Shown here one piece after another: positions 50,335 through 59,516 of a stretch of 64,000 nt of DNA. Within the stretch, counting starts at the first letter, position 1, and each line of letters starts with the position of its first letter. The notes below the pieces were generated by a model. It worked only from the letters and a program-made list of their open reading frames with translations, was not told the DNA's origin and did not search any database. The position numbers and the translations under genes were made by a program. Location of the stretch: positions 7,206,163-7,270,162 of the forward strand of contig NZ_CP042425.1 in NCBI RefSeq assembly GCF_008254045.1, written 5' to 3'. This stretch comes from Limnoglobus roseus. GTDB taxonomy: Bacteria > Planctomycetota > Planctomycetia > Gemmatales > Gemmataceae.

Positions 50335-51774
50335 ATGCCAGGCACATTCGACGACCCGGACGGGCTCAACTTCGGGGGCGCAAGCCCAAACCCGATCCTC
50401 GGCCAGATCGCCGCGTACAAGCAGAAGCTGGGCGACTTCAACACCTACGCCAACCAACTCGCCGACCAGTACGGGGCGCAGAACTACTACAAGATGCCCG
50501 ACCTCGTCGCCCGCAAGGACGCCCTGGACAGCGAGTACACCACGCTGCTCGACGGCCTCAACAAGAGCGGGTACGGCCAGACCGGCGCGTTGAACAAGTA
50601 TAACGCGGGCGGTACGGCCAACACCTCCGGCTACGACGCCATCGACCCGACCAAGGACGCGGAAACGCTCAACGGCTTCACCGCGCCCGTCCTCGGCGGC
50701 CACAACCAGGGGAACGCCTTCACCAGCGCCCTGAAAACGGCGGTGCCCATCGGGCTGAGCCTCATCCCCGGCCTGACCCCGGCCATCGGCGGCCTGTTCG
50801 GAGCCACCGGCGCGACGGCCGGCGCAATCGGCGGCGGCCTGTTGGGTGCGGCCACCGGCGCGGCGACGGGCGGGGGAAAGGGCGCGCTCATCGGCGGCCT
50901 GACGGGCGGGCTGGGCGGCTACTTCGGCAACGGCGGGCTTTCAGACCTCACGGGCGGCGGCGGCTTGTCCGGCCTGGGGAAATCACTCGGCCTCGACGAC
51001 CTGTTCGGCTCCACCAGCCTTTCATCCCAGCCCCTCGACCTCGGCAGTTTCGGCGGCGGCGCAACGGACAACCCCTTCGTACAAGCCGCCCGCTCGGGCG
51101 TGTCCGACGCCGCCACGGCCGCCACCGGCAACGCCCTGGCCGGGGTGACCAACACCGCGTCCGGCGCGACCGGCGGCGGGGGCACGCTGGGCGGATTTTT
51201 CAAAGACCCAATCGGGAGCATCAAGACCATGGCCACAGACGCGATCAGCCCTACCAACCTCCTCAAATCCGGCATCAAGTACGGCCTCGCCGACTTCCTT
51301 TCCAAGGACAACAGCAAGGGCTACGGCGCGATCCAGAACGCCGCGAACGAGAACGCCGCCCTGTACCAGCCCTATCTTCAATCCGGCACTGCGGCTCAGA
51401 ACCAACTCGCCAACCTCTACGGGTTCAACGGTCAGGACGCCGCCACCGCCGCCATGAGCCAATTCCAGACCGACCCCGGCTATCAGTTCGCCCGCCAGCA
51501 GGGTATCGACGCCCTGGATGCCAGTGCGGCCAGGCGCGGGCTTCTCGTTTCCGGCAACAACCAGCAGGCCGTCCAAGATTTCGGCACGAACCTCGCCAAC
51601 CAGCAGTACGGCAACTACCTCGCCCGCCTCACCGGCCTGGCCAACACCGGCCTGACGGCTGCCGACGACACGGGATCGAGCAACATTTACGGGGCGTCCG
51701 CACAAGCCGCCGCGAGCAAGCTCAAGGCCGACAACTCGAACAACCTGCTCTACCGCGCACTCGGCTTGATCTAG
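50335..51774 (+). CDS. Ejection protein, Gly-rich (P22 gp7/gp20-like position)
   Basis: A 479-residue protein. The centre (150-215) is a Gly/Ala-rich hydrophobic stretch that could insert into a membrane, and the C-terminal part (NENAALYQPYLQSGTAAQNQ, PGYQFARQQGIDALDASAAR) is shared by podovirus DNA-transfer proteins. It is probably injected with the DNA. Confidence 0.7.
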   Translation: MPGTFDDPDGLNFGGASPNPILGQIAAYKQKLGDFNTYANQLADQYGAQNYYKMPDLVARKDALDSEYTTLLDGLNKSGYGQTGALNKYNAGGTANTSGYDAIDPTKDAETLNGFTAPVLGGHNQGNAFTSALKTAVPIGLSLIPGLTPAIGGLFGATGATAGAIGGGLLGAATGAATGGGKGALIGGLTGGLGGYFGNGGLSDLTGGGGLSGLGKSLGLDDLFGSTSLSSQPLDLGSFGGGATDNPFVQAARSGVSDAATAATGNALAGVTNTASGATGGGGTLGGFFKDPIGSIKTMATDAISPTNLLKSGIKYGLADFLSKDNSKGYGAIQNAANENAALYQPYLQSGTAAQNQLANLYGFNGQDAATAAMSQFQTDPGYQFARQQGIDALDASAARRGLLVSGNNQQAVQDFGTNLANQQYGNYLARLTGLANTGLTAADDTGSSNIYGASAQAAASKLKADNSNNLLYRALGLI

Positions 51775-51786
51775 GAAGGGAACCCC

Positions 51787-53166
51787 ATGGCGATTGCCTA
51801 CAACTACGGCCTGCTCCAGGCCATCGCGCCGGAGAGCGCCAACGACCAGATCGGAGCCGTCGAGCAGAGCGCCCTGCGCCAAACGCAGAACCAGCTGGCG
51901 CAACAGCAGGCCCAAGCCGCCGCGATCCAGAACCAGTTCGCCCCTCAACTCAATCAGGTCAAACTCAAAGGGGAGCAAGATGCCCTTGAGAGCGCCCAGG
52001 CGGCCAAACTCGGCTCACTGCTCCAGAGCATCGACGCCATCCCCGACCCCGACCGGCGGCAGACCATGTACTCCAGCATGCTGCCGGTGTTCAAGAAGGT
52101 CGCGCCCGCGTTCGAACTGCCCGACGAGTACAACCCGGACATTACCGGCGTGGTGGCGGGGAGCGCGATTGATCCCAAGACGCGAATGGAGCAGCAGATC
52201 GGTTTGCAAAAAGCGCAATTGCTTGCGGGGACAAAAACCAACCAAGTGACGAGCGACGCCGATGGCAGCAAGTTCATCGTTAACAAAGTCACCGGAGAAA
52301 TTACCCCCTTCTCGGGCAGTCCGACACCCGAGAGTGGCGGTGTATTCCCGGCGGCCGACGGAGGCACGCCTCAACCGCCCGCATTCGGCTTTTCTCCCGT
52401 CGGCCTTGATCCCATGGCTCGTAAGAAGCAGATGGACACGGACGCCAAGCGGTTGCAGGCCTATCAGAACAACAAGCAGAAGGCGGAAAACGCCCTCCGC
52501 GCTCTCGACACGATGGAGCCGAACCTCGACAACTTCCGCACCGGCTCCGGCGGCGACTTCCGCATGAACCTGGACAAAGCCGCCGACGCATTCCTTCCGG
52601 GTGATGGGTTCAAAGCGAGTGCCGACGCGGCTAACAACATCGACAAGTCCAGTAACGATCTCGTGACGGAGCTTCAAGGATTTCAGTACGTCCCCGGCCA
52701 ACGGGGCAGCGTTCTGGGGCTACGCACCCTGCTAGCCAGCAAGCCCGGCGTTGGGCAGCAGGTAGAAACCAACAAGAACATCGTTGGCGGCTTGCGAAGC
52801 AAACTCAATAACTACCTGCTCTCGGAAGAACTTGCCCAGCAGTACAAGGAGGCCAACCCGTTTAAGTTGATCGACTCGAATGCCGAGAAGCTCGACGACG
52901 CCTTGAAGGCGCTTTACCCGCTCGAAACCATTGACCAAAAGAGCGGGAAAGTCACCTTCCACCCGGAAAGTGTCGAACGTATTCGAGCGGCCATTCCGGA
53001 TGCCATCGCCAACCCGCAAAAGTACCTCCAGGCCGTGCAGCAGCAAGGCAACACAGGTGCCGGGCCGTCTCAGCCGGTGACGGCACCCAAAGTCGGAACG
53101 GTCGAAGATGGGCACGTTTTCCTGGGCGGCGACCCGGCTGATCCCAACTCGTGGAAGGCTCAGTAA
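51787..53166 (+). CDS. Ejection protein, coiled (P22 gp20-like position)
   Basis: A 459-residue protein. The first 90 residues are a Gln/Ala-rich coil (QTQNQLAQQQAQAAAIQNQF), and the rest is charged and helical. No enzymatic motif. The position as second of three large proteins after the tail hub matches the ejection-protein set of P22-like phages. Confidence 0.65.
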   Translation: MAIAYNYGLLQAIAPESANDQIGAVEQSALRQTQNQLAQQQAQAAAIQNQFAPQLNQVKLKGEQDALESAQAAKLGSLLQSIDAIPDPDRRQTMYSSMLPVFKKVAPAFELPDEYNPDITGVVAGSAIDPKTRMEQQIGLQKAQLLAGTKTNQVTSDADGSKFIVNKVTGEITPFSGSPTPESGGVFPAADGGTPQPPAFGFSPVGLDPMARKKQMDTDAKRLQAYQNNKQKAENALRALDTMEPNLDNFRTGSGGDFRMNLDKAADAFLPGDGFKASADAANNIDKSSNDLVTELQGFQYVPGQRGSVLGLRTLLASKPGVGQQVETNKNIVGGLRSKLNNYLLSEELAQQYKEANPFKLIDSNAEKLDDALKALYPLETIDQKSGKVTFHPESVERIRAAIPDAIANPQKYLQAVQQQGNTGAGPSQPVTAPKVGTVEDGHVFLGGDPADPNSWKAQ

Positions 53167-55817
53167 TGGGCGGCCCCTGGGAGAAGTACCAACAAGCCGC
53201 TCCAGCGGATTCGCAAGCGGATGCTGGCCCGTGGACGAAATACCAGCAGACTTCCACCCCTGTCCCATCGCCAAAATCTGACGAGAACGCCGCACAGCCG
53301 GATGACTCGATTGCCGGAGGCATCTACCGAGGTCTCGCGGGTCGCGGCGTCGGCATTATCCAGACGCTCGACGACTTGAGCGGTCAGAACATCCTCTCGC
53401 CTGCCTACCGCGAAGCCGCCGGACGGTTTGCCAAACAACTAAAGGACGAGGGCAAGGGCACCGGCTTGAAAGGCGTGGTCACCGAGGCCATCGGCGATCC
53501 GGCGAATTGGATCAACCCAACCGGCATGGGCATGGTCAAGGCCGGGGCCGTGATGGGTGGCGCGTCCGCCATAACCGCCCCTCAGGAGGACGACACCGGC
53601 ATCGGCAACCGCTTAGAAGAGGGCGCTACCGGTGCGGCAGTTGGAGCCATCGCCGCGCCCATCATCGGCCGGGCGACCGGCGCAGTTGGTGACGCAGCGC
53701 AGTACCTCGCCAACAAGACCGGTCTCACTGGCGCGGTGACAGGAATTCTCCAGAAATACGGACGGAACCCGAGCGGCACCGCCCTTTATCAAGCAGCCCA
53801 GGATGCGGGTTTGAGCATCAAGGGCAAGACGCCTCAGGAAATCCACTCCGACTTGCAGAATTGGCTGGCTCAAAATATCAACCAGATCGCGGACGGCGTA
53901 TCTACCAAGCCGCTAAATTCGCTCGGCGCGACCATGCAAGTAGCCGATGCCGTTAGCAATGCGTCGAAGGCGAGCTCTAACGCATACGCCGACGCCTACA
54001 AGGCGGCCGATGGGCAGACCTTGACCGCCCCGGAAGTCCTTGATTCTCTCGACTCCCTGATTGCCGCCGCCGAAAAGAATGCAGCCCCCGGCACGAGCGA
54101 CAATCAGGCCTTAATCAAACTGAGGGCGCTCCGGGATTCCATTTTGCCCCAAGAAACCCCCGTGAAGGGCGGAGGAGGGGCGACCGGAAGACGGTCACCG
54201 GTCACCGTCACCGACCGGGTGGATACGGTTCTTCCCAACGACAGTACGGCATCGTCGCTCGACAATTACTCAATCGGTTACCCCACGCGCCGGAGAACGG
54301 ACGAGATTACTCGGGAAGTGAAAAGCGGTTACGAGTTGCCCATAACTGCCTCGAATTCTCCGGCGTCGAGGGCCGTTCCCAACATCGACTACGCCACCGG
54401 CACACCCATTCGGCGGGATGGGACAGTCGGTGTCGCCGACCTGCTCGACCTGCGAAAAATCCTCAACGAAGGCTTCGACCCATCCAGGTACGCCACCTCC
54501 GGTGATGCGAAGGTCGGAGAATTCGCCTCCACGATTCGAGCTGCTCTATCAAAAGCCGGAGATGCCAACCCCGAGTTCGGACAGAAATTGGCGGACGCAG
54601 ACGCCCTTCACTCCGAAGTATCGAGGACGCTCAAGGCGAATGAGGTGCTGGACAAGATGTTCACCCCGGAAGACTACCAGGCGTTTAAAGCCTTGGATCG
54701 CGGCCAACCCCTCCCTGACGCCACCCGCCAGCGGGCCGCCGGGCTGCTCGACAACATTAAAACGCCTGACGATCTCGCGGCCATTACGCGCGGCCTGAAC
54801 GGGGGCACCGCCAACGCGCTACGAGCCGCGAAGTTCAGGCAGTTGATGCAAGACAGCGGCCTCACCGACCTGAACCTGGACGAGAACTACGACCTTATCA
54901 AGGCCTCACTGCGAAACGATCCCGCCGCGCTCAAACTCCTCGAAGACTCGAAAGTGCTGACCGACGAATTGAACCGGCGTGGCGTTCCAACCGACCCGGA
55001 TTTCAGCGAGAAATCGAGCCGCCTCGGCGAAGCCGGTCGTGCGGTCTGGAGCGCCCTGTCCGGTCACCCGCTCTACGCCATCAAGCACGCCCTCGGCGCG
55101 TTCAATCCTCCGCCGACGGGGGAGCAACAGCAGCTGACCCGTTTTGCTTCTGATCTGGCTATGGGCGTTCCGAATGCTACCGCCGTGCGAGACGTGGCGG
55201 GCGCGGCAGGACGAATGCTTGGCAACGCCAGCGCCGACACGCTCGGAAGGGGTTACGGGCAAGACGCCGGGCAACCCACCCGCGTCACAATCCGCCCGCA
55301 GGACGACCTCCCGCCCGTCAACCTGCCGCAAGTCGCCCCAGTAACACTCGACGAAGACCCAGCGCCCCCGTCGCTCATCGACCGCATGACGCAGGCGGAA
55401 TCCAGCGGAAACGTGAACGCGAAGAACCCGAAGGGTAGCGCCAGCGGAATCCTTGGCTTCACCGACGGCACCTGGGCGCTCGCCGTGGCCAAATGGGGCA
55501 AGCAAACCGGCCTCACTCTCAAGGACAAGAACAATCCGGAAGCCCAAGCCGTGATGGGTAACCTGCTGGCGCAGGACAACGCCCGCATCCTCAACAAGAA
55601 GTTGGGCCGCGAGCCGACGGACGGCGAAGTCTACGCCGCCCACTTCCTCGGCGCGGGCGACGCCGCCAAGCTCATCGCCGCCCAGGGCACGGGCAAGGAC
55701 GCCGTCCTCCTCTTCCCCCGCAAGGTCATCAACGACAACCGCCCCATCTTCTTCGACAAGAAGCGCCCCCGCTCGGTCGAGGAGGTGTACGCCCTGCTCA
55801 ACGAAAAAGTCAGTTAA
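53166..55817 (+). CDS. Ejection protein with lytic transglycosylase-like domain
   Basis: An 883-residue protein whose start shares a base with the previous stop (TAATG). Two N-terminal GPWEKYQQ/GPWTKYQQ repeats, a Gly/Ala-rich hydrophobic segment (115-190), a long helical middle, and a C-terminal domain (about 740-883) with MTQAESSGNVNAKNPKGSAS and ILGFTDGTWALAVAKW, a lysozyme/transglycosylase-like active site with Glu. It would open peptidoglycan during DNA entry. Confidence 0.75.
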   Translation: MGGPWEKYQQAAPADSQADAGPWTKYQQTSTPVPSPKSDENAAQPDDSIAGGIYRGLAGRGVGIIQTLDDLSGQNILSPAYREAAGRFAKQLKDEGKGTGLKGVVTEAIGDPANWINPTGMGMVKAGAVMGGASAITAPQEDDTGIGNRLEEGATGAAVGAIAAPIIGRATGAVGDAAQYLANKTGLTGAVTGILQKYGRNPSGTALYQAAQDAGLSIKGKTPQEIHSDLQNWLAQNINQIADGVSTKPLNSLGATMQVADAVSNASKASSNAYADAYKAADGQTLTAPEVLDSLDSLIAAAEKNAAPGTSDNQALIKLRALRDSILPQETPVKGGGGATGRRSPVTVTDRVDTVLPNDSTASSLDNYSIGYPTRRRTDEITREVKSGYELPITASNSPASRAVPNIDYATGTPIRRDGTVGVADLLDLRKILNEGFDPSRYATSGDAKVGEFASTIRAALSKAGDANPEFGQKLADADALHSEVSRTLKANEVLDKMFTPEDYQAFKALDRGQPLPDATRQRAAGLLDNIKTPDDLAAITRGLNGGTANALRAAKFRQLMQDSGLTDLNLDENYDLIKASLRNDPAALKLLEDSKVLTDELNRRGVPTDPDFSEKSSRLGEAGRAVWSALSGHPLYAIKHALGAFNPPPTGEQQQLTRFASDLAMGVPNATAVRDVAGAAGRMLGNASADTLGRGYGQDAGQPTRVTIRPQDDLPPVNLPQVAPVTLDEDPAPPSLIDRMTQAESSGNVNAKNPKGSASGILGFTDGTWALAVAKWGKQTGLTLKDKNNPEAQAVMGNLLAQDNARILNKKLGREPTDGEVYAAHFLGAGDAAKLIAAQGTGKDAVLLFPRKVINDNRPIFFDKKRPRSVEEVYALLNEKVS

Positions 55818-55841
55818 CCAACTCACAGAAGGAACCCGTCC

Positions 55842-56174
55842 ATGGTCGCCATCGTCTACCCCAACTTCTCCTGGCCCGCCGCCGGAACCACGTCGAAGGC
55901 CGAGAAAATCGCCGGGAGCACCATCGCGGGCATCCGCATCCCCTCGGGGTTCAGCGGCACGTCGCTCACCTTCTTGGCGTGTGACGCCATCGACGGCACG
56001 TACACCACGGTCAAGGACACGACCGGGGCGACAATCACCGTCACGGTCAGCGGTGCCGGGCACCACGTCGTCCTCCCCGCCAACTTCGCCAGCGTCGAGT
56101 TCTTGAAGCTCGTCTCCAGCGCCAGCGAGGCGGCCAACACGGTCGTCAAACTCTGCGTCCGCGAATGCCTGTAG
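55842..56174 (+). CDS. Hypothetical virion protein (110 aa)
   Basis: A 110-residue beta-rich protein with AGAAGGA upstream. It resembles short structural proteins next to tail fibres (SGTSLTFLACDAIDGTY). No specific family. Confidence 0.55.
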   Translation: MVAIVYPNFSWPAAGTTSKAEKIAGSTIAGIRIPSGFSGTSLTFLACDAIDGTYTTVKDTTGATITVTVSGAGHHVVLPANFASVEFLKLVSSASEAANTVVKLCVRECL

Positions 56175-56203
56175 TCCACCATTTCAGCCCGTTGAGGTAG
56201 TCC

Positions 56204-57589
56204 ATGTCGATTGTGTCCGTGCCGGTTGTCCGGTGCTTCTACCAGGGGCAGGTGGCCCCGAACGCCCAGGTGACCGTGTACCAAACCGGCACGACGAATA
56301 AGGTGATCGTCTATTCCGACGCCGCACTTACGGTCCCGATTAGTAATCCCGTGTCGGCCAACTCCAACGGCGAGGCCGGGTTCTACACCGCCAACACAGT
56401 CGCCCTCCGGCTCGACATCACCACATCGGGCGGCCAGGCCATCGGCACCTACGATCCCGTCTACCCGCTCGACTTCACCGGGGCGATTGCCACCTTCGTC
56501 GGCGATTCCGGCTCCGGAGGGGTTAAAGGCCTCGTCCCCGCACCGGCTTCGGGCGACGCGGCGGCCAACAAGTTCCTCTCGGCCAACGGCACGTTCCAAG
56601 CCGTCTCCTCCGTCTTCAACTACGTCAACAAGTTCATCAACAGCTCCATGGACGTGTGGCAACTCGGCACATCCGGCACCATCACGGCGGGTACGCCCTC
56701 CTACACGGCCGACGGGTGGATGGTCGGCTGCACCGGCGCGAACGTCACCTGGAGCCAAACCGGGCAGCGGGGCAACACTGCCTACGGCCTCAAAGTGACC
56801 GGGGCGGCGAGTGTGACGGGCGTGTTCTTCCGCCAGCGGATCGAAAGCCTGGCCTGTGCGAGCTTGCGGGACAGCGGGCCGAAACAAGTCACCATCCAGC
56901 AGCGGATTTACAACGGCACGGGGGGCGCGTTCATCCCGACGCTGACCGTCAAGCACGCCAACGCCGCCGACAACTGGACGGCCTCCACCACCGACGTAAA
57001 CGCGGTCAACCTTCAAACCTGCCCGGACGGTGCCCAAACGACCGTGGCCTACACGTTCACCACCCAGAGCGGCACGGCCAACGGGTTGGAAATCACCATC
57101 GACTGCGGGAACAACTTCACCACCACCGGCAAGTCGGTCGAAATGAGCGAGCCCGACATCCGCGTCACGGCGGGCGTGCCAACCGGCCTCAACGCCTCGC
57201 CGCCCACCGTGGACTTCCGCCCGACGGCCACCGAGCTGGCCATCTGCCAGCGCTACCTGCCGTCGTTCGCCGCCTCTTCCGTCGGCAGCACCCTCGGTAC
57301 CGCCGGGCTAACATCGTCCACCGTGGGGCGGATCACCCTCCCGTTCCCCGTGCAAACTCGCATCGCCCCGACCGGGGTTGCCGGGATTTCGATCACCACT
57401 CCGAGCCAGGTGTCGGTCGCCAACGCGAGCGGCGCGGTCGGCTGCACGACCCTCACCTTCCGCGAGGCGAGCACACTGGCCGCGACGCTCGACTTTACCA
57501 ACTCGGGCGGATTCACCGGCGGGCAAATCGCCTGGGCCACCTTCGCCAGTGGCTCCGGGCGGATCGTGTTCACGGGGGCACAGCTATGA
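56204..57589 (+). CDS. Tail fibre/receptor-binding protein
   Basis: A 461-residue protein. The first 90 residues (CFYQGQVAPNAQVTVYQTG) look like a virion-attachment domain; the centre is a carbohydrate-binding-like beta domain and the end includes TATELAICQRYLPSF, a motif frequent in phage fibre tips. It likely decides host range. Confidence 0.72.
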   Translation: MSIVSVPVVRCFYQGQVAPNAQVTVYQTGTTNKVIVYSDAALTVPISNPVSANSNGEAGFYTANTVALRLDITTSGGQAIGTYDPVYPLDFTGAIATFVGDSGSGGVKGLVPAPASGDAAANKFLSANGTFQAVSSVFNYVNKFINSSMDVWQLGTSGTITAGTPSYTADGWMVGCTGANVTWSQTGQRGNTAYGLKVTGAASVTGVFFRQRIESLACASLRDSGPKQVTIQQRIYNGTGGAFIPTLTVKHANAADNWTASTTDVNAVNLQTCPDGAQTTVAYTFTTQSGTANGLEITIDCGNNFTTTGKSVEMSEPDIRVTAGVPTGLNASPPTVDFRPTATELAICQRYLPSFAASSVGSTLGTAGLTSSTVGRITLPFPVQTRIAPTGVAGISITTPSQVSVANASGAVGCTTLTFREASTLAATLDFTNSGGFTGGQIAWATFASGSGRIVFTGAQL

Positions 57590-57939
57590 CCAACGAAGAG
57601 CTAATGAATTGGGCATTCCCAGGATTCGTTACCGCCTGCATGGTCGTCATCGGGTTCTTCATCGCCCGGCTGATTCGAGGCTTTGACGACATGGAAAAGT
57701 CAGCCGCCCAATGCAAGGTCGAGCAGGCGACCATCAAGGGCGACATCGGCCGCGACATCAGCCAGCTCCGCTACCACCTGGCCGAGAACTACGCCACCAA
57801 ACTCGACGCCAACCAGCTCCGCAGTGAGGCGCTGGCCATTCGCGCCGAGACGCACGCCAGCCTGGAGCGCATCCACGAGCGGATCGACCAGCTTCCGAAG
57901 GAAATTATCAGCCTCGTGAGGAAAGGGAGCATCGAATGA
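57586..57939 (+). CDS. Membrane-anchored coiled protein of the lysis cassette
   Basis: A 117-residue protein with one N-terminal membrane helix (FPGFVTACMVVIGFFIARLI) and a long charged coil. It is coupled to the fibre and endolysin genes by ATGA overlaps. A spanin- or holin-accessory role is suggested by position. Confidence 0.6.
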   Translation: MTNEELMNWAFPGFVTACMVVIGFFIARLIRGFDDMEKSAAQCKVEQATIKGDIGRDISQLRYHLAENYATKLDANQLRSEALAIRAETHASLERIHERIDQLPKEIISLVRKGSIE

Positions 57940-58427
57940 GTGAGGACTTCGACAAGGCGTTCGCCACGCTGATGAAGCTGGAGGGCGGCTACGTCAACGA
58001 TGCTGCGGATGACGGCGGCGAGACCAACTTCGGCATCAGCAAAGCCCAGTACCCGAACGTGGACGTGGCGCACCTGACCCAAGACCAGGCAAAGGCAATC
58101 TACCGCAAGGACTTCTGGGACAAGTTTCGTTGCGGCGACATGCCGTTCCCCATCGGCGGGCTGCTGTTCGACTGTGTCGTGAACCACAACCCAACCAACC
58201 CGGTCAAGTGGATGCAAAGCAACATCGGCGTCCTGGCCGACGGGATCATCGGGCCGCGCACCGTGGCCGCCGCCCAAGCCAGCCGCGACCCCGTCGGCGT
58301 GGCGACCGAGATGACGGTCAAGCGCGTGGAGTACGTGAAAACCTTGCCCGACTACCCGCGGTTCGGCAAGGGGTGGCACGCCCGTCACGTCCGCGCGTTG
58401 AGTGCGGCCATCAGCAACTGGAGGTAG
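57936..58427 (+). CDS. Endolysin, glycosyl hydrolase 108 type
   Basis: A 163-residue muramidase-like endolysin. LMKLEGGYVNDAADDGGETN carries the E-G-G-Y catalytic motif, TNFGIS follows, and the C-terminal half has the peptidoglycan-binding region (VLADGIIGPRTVAAA). It would cleave cell-wall glycan at the end of the lytic cycle. No signal peptide, so it needs the holin. Confidence 0.88.
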   Translation: MSEDFDKAFATLMKLEGGYVNDAADDGGETNFGISKAQYPNVDVAHLTQDQAKAIYRKDFWDKFRCGDMPFPIGGLLFDCVVNHNPTNPVKWMQSNIGVLADGIIGPRTVAAAQASRDPVGVATEMTVKRVEYVKTLPDYPRFGKGWHARHVRALSAAISNWR

Positions 58428-58429
58428 CC

Positions 58430-58690
58430 ATGATCGAACTGGTGAAGAACGGCGAAATCGAACTCGACAAAATTCCGGTTGTGGAGCCCGCGCCGAGGCC
58501 ACTCACGGCCACCGCCCTGACCATCGCCGACGAGCGGGGCAACGTCGTCACCGTGGCGGTTGACGCGAAAGGCGCGACCCATTGCAGGGCCACCTGCGTC
58601 ACGCCGGACGCCGTCTGCGAACTCGTGGACGCCGCTACGCACCTGCTCGACAACATCACCTTCCTGTCCACCGAAGAAATCCCGGAGTAA
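58430..58690 (+). CDS. Hypothetical protein (86 aa)
   Basis: An 86-residue soluble protein between endolysin and holin genes, with GGAGG upstream. No motif recognised. Confidence 0.5.
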   Translation: MIELVKNGEIELDKIPVVEPAPRPLTATALTIADERGNVVTVAVDAKGATHCRATCVTPDAVCELVDAATHLLDNITFLSTEEIPE

Positions 58691-58693
58691 CCC

Positions 58694-59116
58694 ATGCCCG
58701 TCTGGCTCGCCCTCATCGACCCCATCTCGAAATTGCTGGACCGCCTGATCCCCGATCCGGACGCCCGCGCGAAAGCTCAGCTAGAATTGGTCAAGGAGGA
58801 GAACGCCCAGGCCTTGCAGGAGCTGCAAATCGCCGCCCAGGCCGACGCCAACCAGGTCGAGGTGAACAAGGTCGAAGCCGCGAACGAGAACCTGTTCATC
58901 TCCGGGTGGCGACCCGCCGTGGGCTGGTGTTGCGCCCTGGCCTTCGCCTACAGCTTCGTCATCCAGCCGCTGCTCGCGTTCGCCATTTCAAACTCGACCG
59001 GCACGGAGGCGATTTTGCCCGACTTCGACATGGACGCGCTCAACACCGTGCTGTTCGGCATGCTCGGGATCAGCACGTTGAGGACGGTCGAAAAAGTGCG
59101 GGGCGTAAAAAAATGA
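58694..59116 (+). CDS. Holin of the 3TM gene-transfer-release type
   Basis: A 140-residue protein. An N-terminal amphipathic and coiled part is followed by FISGWRPAVGWCCALAFAYS and a further membrane segment, the pattern of the three-transmembrane holin family (also used by gene transfer agents). It would let the endolysin out. Coupled to the next gene by ATGA. Confidence 0.8.
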   Translation: MPVWLALIDPISKLLDRLIPDPDARAKAQLELVKEENAQALQELQIAAQADANQVEVNKVEAANENLFISGWRPAVGWCCALAFAYSFVIQPLLAFAISNSTGTEAILPDFDMDALNTVLFGMLGISTLRTVEKVRGVKK

Positions 59117-59286
59117 ACCCCGACGAGAACTGGTTCGTCAAAATGCTCATCCTGACGCTCTCGATCATCGCCGCCTACTTCATCGCGTTGCCCTACGTCA
59201 TGAAGGCGTCGATGACGTGGGACATCACCATTCCGCCCCGCACGCCCTATGAAGCCCCTTCCCTGCCCGATCGCACAGTTCCGTAG
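59113..59286 (+). CDS. Small membrane protein (57 aa)
   Basis: A 57-residue protein with a membrane helix (MLILTLSIIAAYFIALPYV) and a Pro-rich end. It is translationally coupled to the holin and may modulate it. Confidence 0.55.
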   Translation: MNPDENWFVKMLILTLSIIAAYFIALPYVMKASMTWDITIPPRTPYEAPSLPDRTVP

Positions 59287-59295
59287 CCTCACCGT

Positions 59296-59481
59296 ATGGC
59301 CGTGAACACTCGCAAGCCGCCGACGAACTACGTGGAGCGGGAGAACCGGCGGCAGATGCGGGAGCAGTACCCGCGGCCGAAAAATGCTGGAGGAAGTTTT
59401 CTTGAATTAGCGGTGTCATCGATTGTTCTTGGGACCGTTATCTCGGTGGCTGAAATAAGTTACAACGGCATATCTATTTAA
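59296..59481 (+). CDS. Small hypothetical protein (61 aa)
   Basis: A 61-residue protein with a basic first half (RKPPTNYVERENRRQMREQY) and a hydrophobic second half where base composition becomes AT-richer. The composition step suggests that the 3' part belongs to the inserted restriction-modification block, so the original C-terminus may have been replaced. Confidence 0.45.
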   Translation: MAVNTRKPPTNYVERENRRQMREQYPRPKNAGGSFLELAVSSIVLGTVISVAEISYNGISI

Positions 59482-59516
59482 AGCACGTCCGCAACACCGC
59501 CCCTTGCTTCTGACTA

